This document shows, in pieces, positions 31,854 through 39,384 of a stretch of 64,000 nt of DNA; position 1 is the stretch's first letter, and each line of letters starts with the position of its first letter. The position numbers were made by a program, and so were the translations under genes. Origin of the DNA: 12-FULL-67-14b sp963784445. Its GTDB lineage: Bacteria > Acidobacteriota > Vicinamibacteria > Vicinamibacterales > UBA2999. The notes below the pieces were generated by a model, which was given only the letters and a program-made list of their open reading frames with translations, did not search any database and was not told where the DNA came from. The stretch is from NCBI GenBank assembly GCA_963784445.1, contig CAWARO010000005.1, forward strand, positions 124,001 to 188,000, in the 5' to 3' direction.

Positions 31854-32671
31854 TACTTGGCCTTCTTCAGCTCGAGAATGATGTTCTCTAACGCCGCGAT
31901 AACTTCATCCTTGCTGGCGTTCTTCTTGTTGAAGCTCAGTCGCAGGTTGAACGCTTTACTTGGCGGCCGGAAGGCAAAGATGAACGACTTGGGCCGGCCG
32001 GCTTTCGGTTTCTCGGCTTCCTTGCGGAGTTGCTCGCGGGTCGCGCCCTGGCTGGCAATCTTTTCCACCAGGGCCAGCATCTTCTGCGGATCGCCCTGGC
32101 GGACCACCTGCAGTAACAGCGACCGGTTGTTGATTCCTGCCAGCCGGCAAACCTTGCGTACTTCCGGCGGGATGCCGGTCAGCGACAAGGCTTCCGTGAT
32201 GGTCGTCCGGGACTTGCCCAGGCGCTTGGCCAGGTCTTCGTGCGTGTATCCACAGCGCTGCGCCAGGCTCTGCATCGCCTCGGATTCTTCGAACGGCGTC
32301 AGGTCCTTGCGCTGGATGTTCTCGACCAGGGCGAGTTCCAGCATTTCGCGGTCATCGACGTCGCGAATGACGACCGGCAGCTCCTGCAATCCGGCCTGGG
32401 ATGCGGCGTGATACCGGCGCTCGCCGGCGATGATCTGGTAGCGCGGGCCACGCTGCCGGACCACGAGCGGCTCGATGATGCCTTTTTCGGTCACCGAGGC
32501 GATCAGCTCCGCCAGGTCGCCCATGGCCTGGCGCGGCTGGTCGGGGTTCGGGTCGATCTGGTCGATCGGGACCATCCGGCCGACGGGCGCACCGGCCGAG
32601 GCGGCCAGCGTCTCCACGTAATGCGCGTCGTGGCGCATGCGGAGGGTGTCTGGTAATCCCCGCTTAGGCAC
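31853..32671 (-). CDS. parB: Chromosome partitioning protein ParB
   Basis: A 272-residue ParB/Spo0J protein. The N-terminal ParB nuclease-like (CTPase) domain (about 33-125) contains VPIDQIDPNPDQPRQ, GIIEPLVVR, the GERRYHAA box and NIQRKDLTPFEE. A KorB-type helix-turn-helix follows (about 135-165, YTHEDLAKRLGKSRTTITEALSL). The Lys-rich C-terminal dimerisation region is present. It binds parS sites and loads SMC. Its start overlaps the end of parA by 8 bases. I saw no canonical parS (TGTTTCACGTGAAACA) in this neighbourhood, although ParB of this lineage may use a variant. Confidence 0.95.
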   Translation of the reverse strand: MPKRGLPDTLRMRHDAHYVETLAASAGAPVGRMVPIDQIDPNPDQPRQAMGDLAELIASVTEKGIIEPLVVRQRGPRYQIIAGERRYHAASQAGLQELPVVIRDVDDREMLELALVENIQRKDLTPFEESEAMQSLAQRCGYTHEDLAKRLGKSRTTITEALSLTGIPPEVRKVCRLAGINNRSLLLQVVRQGDPQKMLALVEKIASQGATREQLRKEAEKPKAGRPKSFIFAFRPPSKAFNLRLSFNKKNASKDEVIAALENIILELKKAK

Positions 32672-33419
32672 GATCGATCACCTCCTCGCACAGACTGTAG
32701 TACTCGGCCGCGCCGCTGGAATCTGGCGCGAAGGTAAAGATAGATTCGCGGTAGGCCGGGCTTTCCTCCAGCCGCACGCTCTTGCTGATCACGGTGCGAA
32801 ACACCTTGTCGCCGAACACCTTGCGGATCTGCTCCTGGATGTCCTTGGCCAGCGCGGTACGCTTGTCGTGCATGGTGATGACGACGCCGAGGATCTCGAG
32901 GCCGGGGTTCGGCCGCTGCCGGACCTTCTCGATGGTTTCGAGCAGGTCGTCAGTGCCCTCGAGCGCGAAGTACGACGATTGGATTGGGATCAGCAAATGC
33001 GTCGACGCCACCAGCGCATTGACCGTCAGCAAGCCGAGCGCCGGCGGGCAATCGATCACCACGTTGTGGAATTGCCCGTTCAGCGTCCCGAGCTCGTCTT
33101 TCAACCGGAACGGCGCGTCGAGCTCGCCCGTCAATCGCGACTCGAGCTTGGCCAGCGCGATGCGCGCCGGCGCGATCGACAGGTTCGGTTGCGATGAGGG
33201 CATGATGATGTCGGCGATCCGCACGTCCTTGTCGACGAACACGTCGTACATGCTCTTCGACGCGTCACGGATATCCAGGTACGACATGCTGCTGTTGCCC
33301 TGGGGGTCGAGATCGACGAGCAGCGTCGGCTTGCCTCGCATCGCCATGGCCGCGGCGAGGTTGATGGCGGTCGTGGTTTTACCGACGCCGCCTTTCTGAT
33401 TGGCGATGGCGAGAATCAT
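32664..33419 (-). CDS. parA: Chromosome partitioning ATPase ParA (Soj)
   Basis: A 251-residue deviant Walker A ATPase (KGGVGKTTT at 9-17), with the Walker A' segment LLVDLDPQGN and Walker B VVIDCPPALGLL. Length and the lack of an N-terminal helix-turn-helix mark it as a chromosomal type Ib-like ParA. It forms an operon with parB. A 24-base perfect palindrome lies 115 bases upstream of the start. Confidence 0.96.
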   Translation of the reverse strand: MILAIANQKGGVGKTTTAINLAAAMAMRGKPTLLVDLDPQGNSSMSYLDIRDASKSMYDVFVDKDVRIADIIMPSSQPNLSIAPARIALAKLESRLTGELDAPFRLKDELGTLNGQFHNVVIDCPPALGLLTVNALVASTHLLIPIQSSYFALEGTDDLLETIEKVRQRPNPGLEILGVVITMHDKRTALAKDIQEQIRKVFGDKVFRTVISKSVRLEESPAYRESIFTFAPDSSGAAEYYSLCEEVIDRA

Positions 33420-33533
33420 TCGCAGGATGTGCGGTCCTAGGCATTCTAGGAGTCCACCCCCGCTGAGTCAAACTGTGAAATTGTGTTCGAGGTATTCGTT
33501 TACGCTAAACCACGTAATCTGCAGCACTTAGCG

Positions 33534-33557
33534 GAAATGTCGGCCGGCCGACATTTC
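33534..33557. repeat. 24-base perfect palindrome upstream of parA
   Basis: GAAATGTCGGCC is followed directly by its reverse complement, giving a perfect 24-base palindrome. It stands 115 bases before the parA start in the 199-base gap 33420-33618. It could be an operator, a ParB-bound variant site or a hairpin. No T tract follows. Confidence 0.6.
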
Positions 33558-33562
33558 GACTC

Positions 33563-33593
33563 GACTCAGACGACCACTGACGTCGCCTGAGTC
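33563..33593. terminator. Hairpin downstream of the bifunctional nuclease gene
   Basis: GACTCAGACGAC and GTCGCCTGAGTC form a 12-bp stem with one mismatch around a 7-base loop. It lies 26 bases beyond the stop of the minus-strand gene at 33619 and is not followed by a T tract, so a terminator role is only plausible. Confidence 0.45.
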
Positions 33594-33618
33594 TCGCTCA
33601 ATGCAGGCATCTGACCTG

Positions 33619-34101
33619 CTACATCTTGTACTTGCCCATATCGTCAGGATCCAGTTGCTCCAACCACTGTTGCAATCGATCGCTATCCTGCTTCTCGTTC
33701 GACAGGTCCACCGTCTTCGCGTGATCGATCACTTTCTCGTCGACCATGATCGGCGCGCGGGTGCGGAGCGCGAGCGCGATCGCATCGCTCGGCCGGGCGT
33801 CGATCGCCACCGGGCCGGCCGCGGTCTTGAGATGGATCAACGCGTAGAAGGTGTTCTCCTTCAGATCGCACACGACGATCTTGTCGACCGTGGCCTGGAG
33901 GTCCTGGATGATGTTGCGCAACAGGTCGTGCGTCATCGGCCGCGGCGTCTGGATGTTTTCGATCTGCAGCGCGATGGCGTTGGCTTCGAACACCCCGACC
34001 CAGATGGGCAGCACCTTCTGCCCCTCCGAATCACGCAGGATGATGATCGGCATATTGGTGATGGGATCAACCATCAGCCCCTTGATGTTCATCTCGATCA
34101 T
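33619..34101 (-). CDS. Bifunctional nuclease family protein (DUF151)
   Basis: A 160-residue protein of the BFN family. It has the conserved start EMNIKGLMVDPITNMPIIILRD, the WVGVFEANAIALQIE segment, RPMTHDLLRNII, and ALIHLKTAAGPVAIDARPSDAIALALRTRAPI, the family signature. Plant members have RNase and DNase activity; in bacteria the role is unclear. A C-terminal UVR-like tail (about 130-155) is short. It stands alone between miaB and the parA promoter region, 12 bases from the miaB stop, so it may be read with miaB. Confidence 0.92.
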   Translation of the reverse strand: MIEMNIKGLMVDPITNMPIIILRDSEGQKVLPIWVGVFEANAIALQIENIQTPRPMTHDLLRNIIQDLQATVDKIVVCDLKENTFYALIHLKTAAGPVAIDARPSDAIALALRTRAPIMVDEKVIDHAKTVDLSNEKQDSDRLQQWLEQLDPDDMGKYKM

Positions 34102-34113
34102 TGATCGTCGCCC

Positions 34114-35472
34114 CTAGATTGGTTCACCGACGGGCTCCCCCCAAACCGAGTTGGGGCCCGCGCGTTCAATCCGCACCTGCATTAAGCGCCCCAGCCACGC
34201 CGGTGGTCCTGGGAAATTCACCACCGTGTTGCCGCTGGTCCGCCCCGTCAACTCCCACTCGCGCCGCCGGCTGGTCGCGTCGACCAGCACCTGCTGGGTC
34301 TGGCCAATCGAACGCTGGAAGAGGTCCGATTGGATCGACCGTTGTAGCCCCTGCAGCGCCACGATGCGCCGCGTCTTCTCTTGGTCCGTCACATCGTCCG
34401 GCATCCGTTTCGACGCCAGCGTGTTCGGCCGTTCCGAGTACTTGAAGGAGAACATGCTGTGGTACCGCACCGCCGCGGCCAGTGACAGCGTCTCCTGGAA
34501 GTCGGCCTCCGTCTCTCCTGGAAAGCCAACAATAATATCGGTCGATAGCTGCACCTTCGGGATAGCCGCGCGAATGCGTGCAACGAGATCCAGATACGCG
34601 TCGCGCGTGTGCCGCCGGCGCATCAATCCGAGCACGCGCGTCGACCCGGACTGCGCGGGCAGATGCAGATGTTTACAGACCTTCGGCAGGTCGCGGACCG
34701 CATGGATGAGCCGGTCGGTGGTATGACGCGGATGCGGACTCGCGAACCGGATGCGATCAATTCCTGCAACCTCGTGCACCGCTTCGAGCAACGCCGGGAA
34801 ATCGCATGATCGATCGTCGGGCGCCTGGTAGTGATTCACGATTTGGCCGAGGAGCTGCACCTCGCGCCGGCCGCTCGCCGCGGCCTCGCGCACGTCGGCA
34901 AGAATCTCCGCCTTGGCGCGCATCCGTTCGTGACCGCGCGTATACGGGACCACGCAGAACGCGCAGAAGTCGTTGCAGCCTTCGATAATGGTCACGTAGG
35001 CGCGCACCGGATCGCCGCGCCGCACCACGCCCAACGGAAACGACGGTTCCTCGTATGGGTTTTCGATCGCGACCCGTTCGACTCGCACTCGGCGTCCGTT
35101 GAACGTCGACTGCTCGCTCAGGGCCTTCGTCGCGAGCACCGGCAGCATCTTCACTTGCTGCGTGCCGACCACCACATCGACGACGCCAGCCGAGCGCTTG
35201 ATCAGCTTCTCGCCTTCCTGCTGCGCCACGCATCCGGTGACGGCCACGATCGGATCGCGCCCGAGCTCACGGCCCATCTCCTTGATCTCGCCGAGGCGCG
35301 TGTACAGCTTTTCCTCCGCGCGCTCGCGGACGCTGCAGGTGTTGATCACCACGAGGTCGGCGTCCGTGTCGGACTCGGCGCGGTCGTAGCCAGACTGCTC
35401 CAGCAAGCCGGCCATGCGCTCGGCATCGTGGACGTTCATCTGGCAGCCGTAGGTTTCGATGAAGTACTTCAT
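34114..35472 (-). CDS. miaB: tRNA-2-methylthio-N6-isopentenyladenosine synthase MiaB
   Basis: A 452-residue radical-SAM methylthiotransferase that adds a methylthio group to A37 of tRNAs reading UNN codons. The UPF0004 domain begins YFIETYGCQMNVHDAE with its three cluster Cys, including NTCSVRERAEEK and VTGCVAQQEG. The radical-SAM site is EGCNDFCAFCVVPYTRG (Cx3Cx2C). A TRAM domain closes the protein (about 375-445). The ATG overlaps the recN stop by four bases. The prenyltransferase partner MiaA is not in the window. Confidence 0.96.
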   Translation of the reverse strand: MKYFIETYGCQMNVHDAERMAGLLEQSGYDRAESDTDADLVVINTCSVRERAEEKLYTRLGEIKEMGRELGRDPIVAVTGCVAQQEGEKLIKRSAGVVDVVVGTQQVKMLPVLATKALSEQSTFNGRRVRVERVAIENPYEEPSFPLGVVRRGDPVRAYVTIIEGCNDFCAFCVVPYTRGHERMRAKAEILADVREAAASGRREVQLLGQIVNHYQAPDDRSCDFPALLEAVHEVAGIDRIRFASPHPRHTTDRLIHAVRDLPKVCKHLHLPAQSGSTRVLGLMRRRHTRDAYLDLVARIRAAIPKVQLSTDIIVGFPGETEADFQETLSLAAAVRYHSMFSFKYSERPNTLASKRMPDDVTDQEKTRRIVALQGLQRSIQSDLFQRSIGQTQQVLVDATSRRREWELTGRTSGNTVVNFPGPPAWLGRLMQVRIERAGPNSVWGEPVGEPI

Positions 35473-37250
35473 TGCTTTCGCGTCTTGGGTCCTGGGTGTT
35501 GAGTCTTGGCTGAAACCCCGGACTTTCGCCTTTCGCTTTCGCCTTTCGCCTCGGTACGCCGTTCGGCGTAACCCGCGTAATCCGTGGACTCGCCTTTCGT
35601 CCCCGACCCGTCCAGCAGCTCGCGGGCGCTTTCCATGGCCTTCTCGCCGGCTGCTGCTCCACCCATCATGCGCGCAATTTCTGCTGCGCGCTCGTCGCCC
35701 TTCAGCTGGCTGACGCTGGTCATGGTGCGTCGGCCGTTACTGCGCTTTTCGATCAGAAAATGCGTACGGCCGCACGCCGCGATTTGCGGAAGGTGCGTGA
35801 TGCAGAGCACCTGGAAACGATCGCCTAACGATGCCAGCTTCTGCCCTACCACCGTAGCTACCCTGCCGCCGATGCCCGCGTCGACCTCATCGAAGATGAG
35901 AGTCTTGGCGGGGCCTACCCCCGCCCTCCGAACGTCGGCGGTCGCATTGGCCGAGAGCGTCTTCAAGGCCAGCATGACACGCGACAGCTCGCCGCCGGAA
36001 ACAATTCGAGCCAGCGGCCGCAGGTCTTCACCGACGTTGGGCGACAGGAAGAATTCGCCGGCGTCGATGCCGGCGTCGGTCCACTGCTCTTCCACCTCCG
36101 AGGTCATGAGGCGGGCTTCGAACCTGGTGCGTTCCATTGCGAGCTCTGCCAGCTCGCCTTCGATGGCGCGCGCGAACTTCGATGCCGCCGTGCGCCGTGC
36201 CTCGGATAACTTCTTTGCTGCGGCCAGGAACGCGCGGCCAGCGTCGCCGAGTTGCTGTTCGACCTCGGCGAGCGATGATTGGCCGCCGGTCAACGCTTGA
36301 TGTTCCGCCGCCAGCCGATCGCGATGCACGATGGCCTCTTCGAGCGAGCCACCGTGCTTACGCTTCAGCCGTTCGATCATGGCCAGCCGATCCTCGACCT
36401 GCTGCAAGCGTCCGGGCGACGCGTCGATCCCGTCGGCGAAATCGCGCAGCGTGAACGCGAGGTCCTCGAGCTGCGCCTTGATCCCGTCGCGGGCGTCGAG
36501 GTACGGCGCAAACCGTGGATCGATCGCGGCCAGTTCGCCGACGCGTTTCCATACATGACCAAGCGCGGTGAGCGCCGAGGCTTCGTTGTCGTACAGCTCG
36601 GCGTAACTTTCTCCACACAGCCGTTGAATCGTGTCGGCGCTACGCAGCAACTGCCGATCGGCGGCGAGCGTTTCGTCCTCGCCCGCCACCAGGCTGGCTT
36701 TCTGCAATTCGTTCAACTGGAACTCGACAAGATCGAGACGCGCGGCCCGTTCGCGATCGTCCATCCGCAGCCGATCGAGTTGTTCGCGCAACCGGCGCAC
36801 GGTGGCGAATGCCGACGACACCTGCGCGCGCGCGGCGTCGAGACCTGCCCACGAATCAAGCAGCGCGAGGTGCTGCGTGGGATCGAGCAACTGTTGATGC
36901 TCGTGCTGACCGTGGAGCTCGACGAGTCGATTCGACAAATCCTTGAGCGCGGCGGCGGTGGCCAGCGCGCCGTTGATGAACGCGCGGCTGCGTCCCTGCG
37001 ACGTGATCTCGCGGCGCACAATCAATTCGCTGCCGTCTTCGGTTTCGAAGATCGCTTCAACGGTGGCGACGTCTTCGCCGGTGCGAATCAGATCTTGGGT
37101 GGCTCGTCCGCCGAGCAACAAGCCGACGGCTTCAACGAGGATGGACTTTCCGGCGCCGGTCTCGCCCGTCAGGATATTGAACGACTGTTCAAAGTCGACT
37201 GCGACCGACTCGATCACCGCAAGGTTGCGGATGGCCAGGAATCGGATCAT
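35469..37250 (-). CDS. recN: DNA repair protein RecN
   Basis: A 593-residue SMC-like ATPase for double-strand-break repair. Walker A is NILTGETGAGKS (about 26-37), a long coiled coil spans the centre (about 155-400), and the C-terminal half has the signature IVSGGELSRVMLALK, Walker B TLIFDEVDAGIGG and the H-loop CITHLPQIAA. Family proteins normally end near residue 555. Here about 40 more residues (KGESTDYAGYAERR... to the stop) are encoded by tandem phrase repeats at 35477-35554, so the tail is probably read-through into repeat DNA and unlikely to fold. The stop overlaps miaB. Confidence 0.95.
   Translation of the reverse strand: MIRFLAIRNLAVIESVAVDFEQSFNILTGETGAGKSILVEAVGLLLGGRATQDLIRTGEDVATVEAIFETEDGSELIVRREITSQGRSRAFINGALATAAALKDLSNRLVELHGQHEHQQLLDPTQHLALLDSWAGLDAARAQVSSAFATVRRLREQLDRLRMDDRERAARLDLVEFQLNELQKASLVAGEDETLAADRQLLRSADTIQRLCGESYAELYDNEASALTALGHVWKRVGELAAIDPRFAPYLDARDGIKAQLEDLAFTLRDFADGIDASPGRLQQVEDRLAMIERLKRKHGGSLEEAIVHRDRLAAEHQALTGGQSSLAEVEQQLGDAGRAFLAAAKKLSEARRTAASKFARAIEGELAELAMERTRFEARLMTSEVEEQWTDAGIDAGEFFLSPNVGEDLRPLARIVSGGELSRVMLALKTLSANATADVRRAGVGPAKTLIFDEVDAGIGGRVATVVGQKLASLGDRFQVLCITHLPQIAACGRTHFLIEKRSNGRRTMTSVSQLKGDERAAEIARMMGGAAAGEKAMESARELLDGSGTKGESTDYAGYAERRTEAKGESERRKSGVSAKTQHPGPKTRKQ
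35477..35554. repeat. Phrase repeats forming the end of recN
   Basis: Two blocks of tandem phrases: CTTGGGTCCTGGGT and GTCTTGG (35483-35510), related to the block at 4174-4210, and three or four copies of CTTTCGC or CTTTCGCC (35523-35551). They lie inside the recN frame and encode its last residues. Confidence 0.7.
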
Positions 37251-37293
37251 GAGGAATCATTCCCGAACGCGGAACTGCCATCGTATCATTGCT

Positions 37294-37323
37294 TTGACAG
37301 TATTTCCCATGGCGTGCTACGGT
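37294..37323 (+). promoter_or_regulatory. Sigma-70-like promoter of the tol-pal operon
   Basis: TTGACA (37294-37299) and TACGGT (37318-37323) are 18 bases apart, 60 bases before the tolQ start, in the gap between divergent recN and tolQ. The -35 is a perfect match and the -10 fits at four of six bases. Confidence 0.6.
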
Positions 37324-37382
37324 TGCATGAACTTGCGCTCTCCCAGCAGCGCACACCCCATGGTCTTGATTCGGAGGGCTTG

Positions 37383-38141
37383 TTGCCGACGCCTGGATTG
37401 TTTGTCCTGGCAGTGCAACTCCAGGGAGAGCGTGTGCCTACTGGAGCGGCTGCCGGGGATTTTACCGACCTAATTTTTTCCGCGAGCCCCGTCGTCAAGT
37501 TCGTGATGGGGCTCCTCATGATCTTCTCAGTGATTTCGTGGGGGATCATTCTCTATAAGTGGTGGTCGTATCGCGGGATCGAACGGCAGACCGCGACATT
37601 CCTCGAGGTTTTCCGTAAGAGCGCGAAGTTCTCGGAAGTGTCGGCCGTCTGCCCTTCTCTCGCGCTCAGCCCGCTTGTCGGGATGTTCCAGGCCGGGTAT
37701 GCGGAGCTGACGGCCCAGCTCCGGCTCTCACAACAGCCCGCGGCCAGTCCCGGAACCCCTGCCCCGCGTCCAACCTTGAAGAGCATTACCGCGGTCGATC
37801 GCGCACTTCTGCGCGCATCGTCCATCGAAGTCAACAAACTCGAGAGGCGCGTCGGGTTCCTGGCGACCACTGCTAGCATTACGCCTTTCATCGGGTTGTT
37901 TGGAACGGTGTGGGGAATTATGACGGCCTTCATGAACATCGGCTTGCAAGGCTCGACGGATCTCGCCGTGGTCAGCCAGCCAATTGCCGAGGCCTTGATC
38001 GCCACGGCGCTGGGCCTGTTCGCGGCGATCCCGGCCGTCTACTTCTACAACCACTTCACGTCGAAGGTGAAAACCTACGCGTCCGAGATGGATGACTTCG
38101 CGCTCGAGTTCCTCAACATCTCGGAAAGGAACTTTACCTAG
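37383..38141 (+). CDS. tolQ: Proton channel protein TolQ (ExbB family)
   Basis: A 252-residue inner-membrane protein that uses the proton gradient with TolR to energise the Tol-Pal system. Three membrane helices are visible at about 36-56, 150-172 and 192-216. The ExbB signature ATTASITPFIGLFGTVWGIMTAF and ALGLFAAIPAVYFYNHF is present. No ATG lies at the N-terminus. I chose TTG at 37383 because GGAGGG stands 4 bases before it; GTG at 37413 is an alternative. The open frame continues far upstream, antisense to recN, but is not real. The tolR start overlaps the stop codon (TAGTG). Confidence 0.9.
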   Translation: MPTPGLFVLAVQLQGERVPTGAAAGDFTDLIFSASPVVKFVMGLLMIFSVISWGIILYKWWSYRGIERQTATFLEVFRKSAKFSEVSAVCPSLALSPLVGMFQAGYAELTAQLRLSQQPAASPGTPAPRPTLKSITAVDRALLRASSIEVNKLERRVGFLATTASITPFIGLFGTVWGIMTAFMNIGLQGSTDLAVVSQPIAEALIATALGLFAAIPAVYFYNHFTSKVKTYASEMDDFALEFLNISERNFT

Positions 38142-38605
38142 TGCCCAAGATCCAGGGCCAGCCCGACGCGAACACCGGGCGGCGTCGCGGCCGCCGGGTC
38201 TCGACGTCGCTGTCGGAGATTAACGTCGTCCCGTTGGTCGACGTCATGCTCGTGCTGCTGATCATTTTCATGGTTGCGGCACCGATGATGCAGAAAGGCG
38301 TGGAGGTCAATCTTCCGGTGGCCCGTCGCGCGGACAAGCTCACCACCGCGGAGCCGCTCTATGTGACGGTGCCGCTCTCGTACCGCAGCGATCGCCGCGT
38401 GTTCATCGACAAGGAAGCGGTGCCGATCGACGTGCTGGCAGAGCGGATGAGACAAGCGATGCTCACCCGCAACGATAAGGGGGTTTACCTTCGCGGTGAC
38501 GGCGCGGTGACGTTTCAGGATGTGATGGACGTGTTCGGCCGGTTGAAGGAAGCCGGCATCGAGAAGGTGGGCGTCGTGGCGCAGGAGCGTCGCGCCGACA
38601 AATAA
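38141..38605 (+). CDS. tolR: Biopolymer transport protein TolR (ExbD family)
   Basis: A 154-residue bitopic protein. The single membrane helix carries the proton-relaying Asp in the family motif VVPLVDVMLVLLIIFMVAAP (about 30-49). The periplasmic domain (about 70-150) has VTVPLSYRSDRRVFIDKEAVP and VYLRGDGAVTFQDVMDVFGRLKEAGIEKVGVV. The GTG start overlaps the tolQ stop. TolQ and TolR together drive TolA. Confidence 0.95.
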   Translation: MPKIQGQPDANTGRRRGRRVSTSLSEINVVPLVDVMLVLLIIFMVAAPMMQKGVEVNLPVARRADKLTTAEPLYVTVPLSYRSDRRVFIDKEAVPIDVLAERMRQAMLTRNDKGVYLRGDGAVTFQDVMDVFGRLKEAGIEKVGVVAQERRADK

Positions 38606-38607
38606 CC

Positions 38608-39375
38608 ATGGATGCGGTCACCCAGGTCCTCATCGCGCGCTCGGCCCGCATCGACGGGCTCAGTTCGATGCTGGGCGCGTCGGTAATCGCGCACATTGTC
38701 CTCGTAGGGTTGTTCGTGTTCCTGCCGGCGGCGTGGTTTGGCGCGAAATTCGAGCAGCCCGAGACGATCATGCAGATTAGCCTCGGCGGACCGCTTGGCC
38801 CGAACGACGGTGGTGTGGCCACGCTCGGCGGCCGCACCATTCAGCAACTGACGGAAACGAAGAAGGCGATCGAGCCGGTGCGTCCGCCTTCTGCGAAGGC
38901 GCCCGAAATGATCGAGCCCACCAAGGCGCCGCCGAAGAAGACCACAACCAACAAGGTTGAGGCGAAGGATCCCAGGAGCAGCCGGCCGACGAAGGGTGAA
39001 GAGATTCAGAAGGGTTCGAGCATCGCGGAAACCGGTGCCAAGGGCATGGGGTTCGGTCTCTCGTCTGGAGGGGGCGGGAGTGGGGGCCATCTCGAGGTTT
39101 CCAATTTCTGCTGCCCCGAGTACCTCAACACGATGGTCACGCTCATCAGGAGCAACTGGAACAGCCAGCAGGGCGCGGTTGGGCGCACGCACCTGCGGTT
39201 CGTGGTCCAGAAGGACGGCCGCATCGTCGACATCACCCTCGAGAAGACGAGCGGCAACGACACGATGGACCTGTTTGCCCGCCGCGCGCTGATGCTGACC
39301 AAGCTGCCGCCCCTACCGGCCGGCTATAGCGAACCCGCGTTGGCCGTGCACCTGTTCTTTGACTACACGCGCTGA
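38608..39375 (+). CDS. tolA: TolA/TonB-type energy transducer
   Basis: A 255-residue protein with a cytoplasmic N-terminus, a membrane helix (about 24-46, LGASVIAHIVLVGLFVFLP), a Lys/Pro-rich linker through the periplasm (about 85-135, PPSAKAPEMIEPTKAPPKKTTTN...), a Gly/Ser hinge and a TonB/TolA C-terminal domain (about 170-255, YLNTMVTLIRSNWNSQQGAVG...RIVDITLEKTSGNDTMDLFARRALMLTK). Two adjacent Cys lie at the start of that domain (NFCCPEY). It is much shorter than E. coli TolA (421) and lacks the long helical domain. It stands 2 bases after tolR. Confidence 0.88.
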   Translation: MDAVTQVLIARSARIDGLSSMLGASVIAHIVLVGLFVFLPAAWFGAKFEQPETIMQISLGGPLGPNDGGVATLGGRTIQQLTETKKAIEPVRPPSAKAPEMIEPTKAPPKKTTTNKVEAKDPRSSRPTKGEEIQKGSSIAETGAKGMGFGLSSGGGGSGGHLEVSNFCCPEYLNTMVTLIRSNWNSQQGAVGRTHLRFVVQKDGRIVDITLEKTSGNDTMDLFARRALMLTKLPPLPAGYSEPALAVHLFFDYTR

Positions 39376-39384
39376 GACCACGAA

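Noticed and set aside
33420..33618. Canonical parS site near parA
   Set aside because: No TGTTTCACGTGAAACA or near match was seen; only an unrelated 24-base palindrome is present.
36279..37382. Long plus-strand open frame upstream of and joined to tolQ
   Set aside because: It runs antisense through recN, has the Arg/His/Gln-rich composition of shadow frames, and only the part from about 37383 matches TolQ.
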